60,759 bases of DNA from CAYVUI01 sp964454745 (lineage in GTDB: Bacteria > Planctomycetota > Phycisphaerae > Sedimentisphaerales > Anaerohalosphaeraceae), in assembly GCA_964454745.1 (NCBI GenBank), contig CAYVUI010000006.1, forward strand, positions 1-60,759, read 5' to 3'. The translations under genes and the position numbers were made by a program. Each line of letters starts with the position of its first letter. Positions within the stretch are counted from its first letter, which is position 1. This document shows, one piece after another, positions 60,530 through 60,759 of the stretch. A model generated the notes under the pieces. The model worked only from the letters and a program-made list of their open reading frames with translations. It made no database searches and had not been told where the DNA came from.

Positions 60530-60759
60530 ATGACCGAAATTATGCTCGTCGCCCTTGGCGGGGCCTGCGGGGCCCTTAGCCGCTGGGGAATTACGAAAGT
60601 CGCTCACAACCTGCTGGGCCATGGATTTGCCTGGGGTACCTTTGCGGCCAATATGATCGGCTGTTTTATCCTCGGTCTGCTCATGCACTTTGCCGTCGCA
60701 ACCGACCGCATCCCCGCGCATCTTCGCCTTGCCGTGGGGGTGGGCTTTTTGGGGGCGCT
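60530..60759 (+). CDS. crcB: Fluoride channel CrcB/FluC, 5' part only
   Basis: The first 76 residues of a small four-helix membrane channel that exports fluoride. The family pattern is evident: LVALGGACGALSRWGITK, then GTFAANMIGCFILGLLMHF (with the conserved Asn) and RLAVGVGFLGA, the region that normally continues to the G-x-x-T-F-S-T-F motif. The gene runs off the end of the window. An ATG with CGGAG about 10 bases upstream is used. It starts 99 bases after the lipoprotein gene. I see no fluoride riboswitch in front of it. Confidence 0.9.
   Translation, partial: MTEIMLVALGGACGALSRWGITKVAHNLLGHGFAWGTFAANMIGCFILGLLMHFAVATDRIPAHLRLAVGVGFLGA

Noticed and set aside
1..60759. CRISPR arrays, insertion sequences, tRNA or rRNA genes
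   Set aside because: No regularly spaced repeats, transposase motifs, tRNA T-loop/anticodon arrangements or rRNA signatures were seen on either strand.

Overview
The window looks like a draft-genome or metagenome contig (two 10-N gaps, at 16259-16268 and 34614-34623) from a planctomycete of the class Phycisphaerae. The reasons are three PEP-CTERM proteins, dockerin-like C-termini on large LamG/Fn3 proteins, many secreted glycosidases with Tat or lipoprotein signals, UroD-like paralogues, a class II photolyase, and a Gram-negative exported proteome. The organism is inferred from gene content only. Genes lie on both strands and no tRNA or rRNA was recognised.

Layout. 1-8.5 kb: minus-strand carbohydrate block: a PEP-CTERM protein, then an operon (lipoprotein glycosidase, Tat-exported TIM-barrel glycosidase, GH172-CBM-GH43 fusion) read from a consensus promoter at 8502-8530. 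The 3' end of this block carries a recombination scar and a PIN toxin remnant. 8.6-11.6 kb: trpS, a DUF2007 protein, scpA, and an MNT/HEPN toxin-antitoxin pair whose HEPN gene is frameshifted. 11.7-16.8 kb: rhaM, a UroD-like protein and a large DUF4450-type glycosidase (interrupted by a gap), probably for rhamnose-containing glycans. 17.2-23.5 kb: two chemoreceptors. One has tandem periplasmic CZB zinc-binding domains. The other is an unusual fusion of two complete exported beta-carbonic anhydrase domains, a His-rich linker and a chemoreceptor. 23.7-27.5 kb: thioredoxin and a ribose-type sugar ABC transporter. 27.7-31.2 kb: aspS and a heme-type (CxxCH, DUF3365-like) sensor kinase. 31.2-34.6 kb: zinc-ribbon membrane protein, PilT-like ATPase, GH29 fucosidase, all on the minus strand.

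35-44 kb: class II photolyase, a two-DTG aspartic protease with dockerin, then minus-strand UroD-like / TraB / beta-helix lipoprotein, and a PEP-CTERM gene. 44.0-44.6 kb: an apparently free-standing structured RNA with its own promoter and terminator. 44.9-50 kb: a SET-domain protein, nrdR behind a consensus promoter overlapped by two NrdR-box-like sites, a stand-alone ATP-cone protein beside it, and a LamG/dockerin surface protein. 50-54.3 kb: exported metallophosphoesterase, murD, pyrF. 54.5-60.8 kb: membrane-anchored protein, CYTH protein and a second CYTH-like protein, a ferric-reductase-like flavoprotein with a membrane partner, a DUF4114 PEP-CTERM protein, a serine beta-lactamase-like lipoprotein that appears to be leaderless, and a truncated crcB/fluC.

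The most novel element is the carbonic anhydrase-chemoreceptor at 19674-23453. Topology, intact zinc ligands in both enzyme domains and the neighbouring CZB receptor suggest chemotaxis towards CO2/bicarbonate, pH or zinc. The nrdR/ATP-cone pair and the unassigned RNA at 44041-44587 come next.
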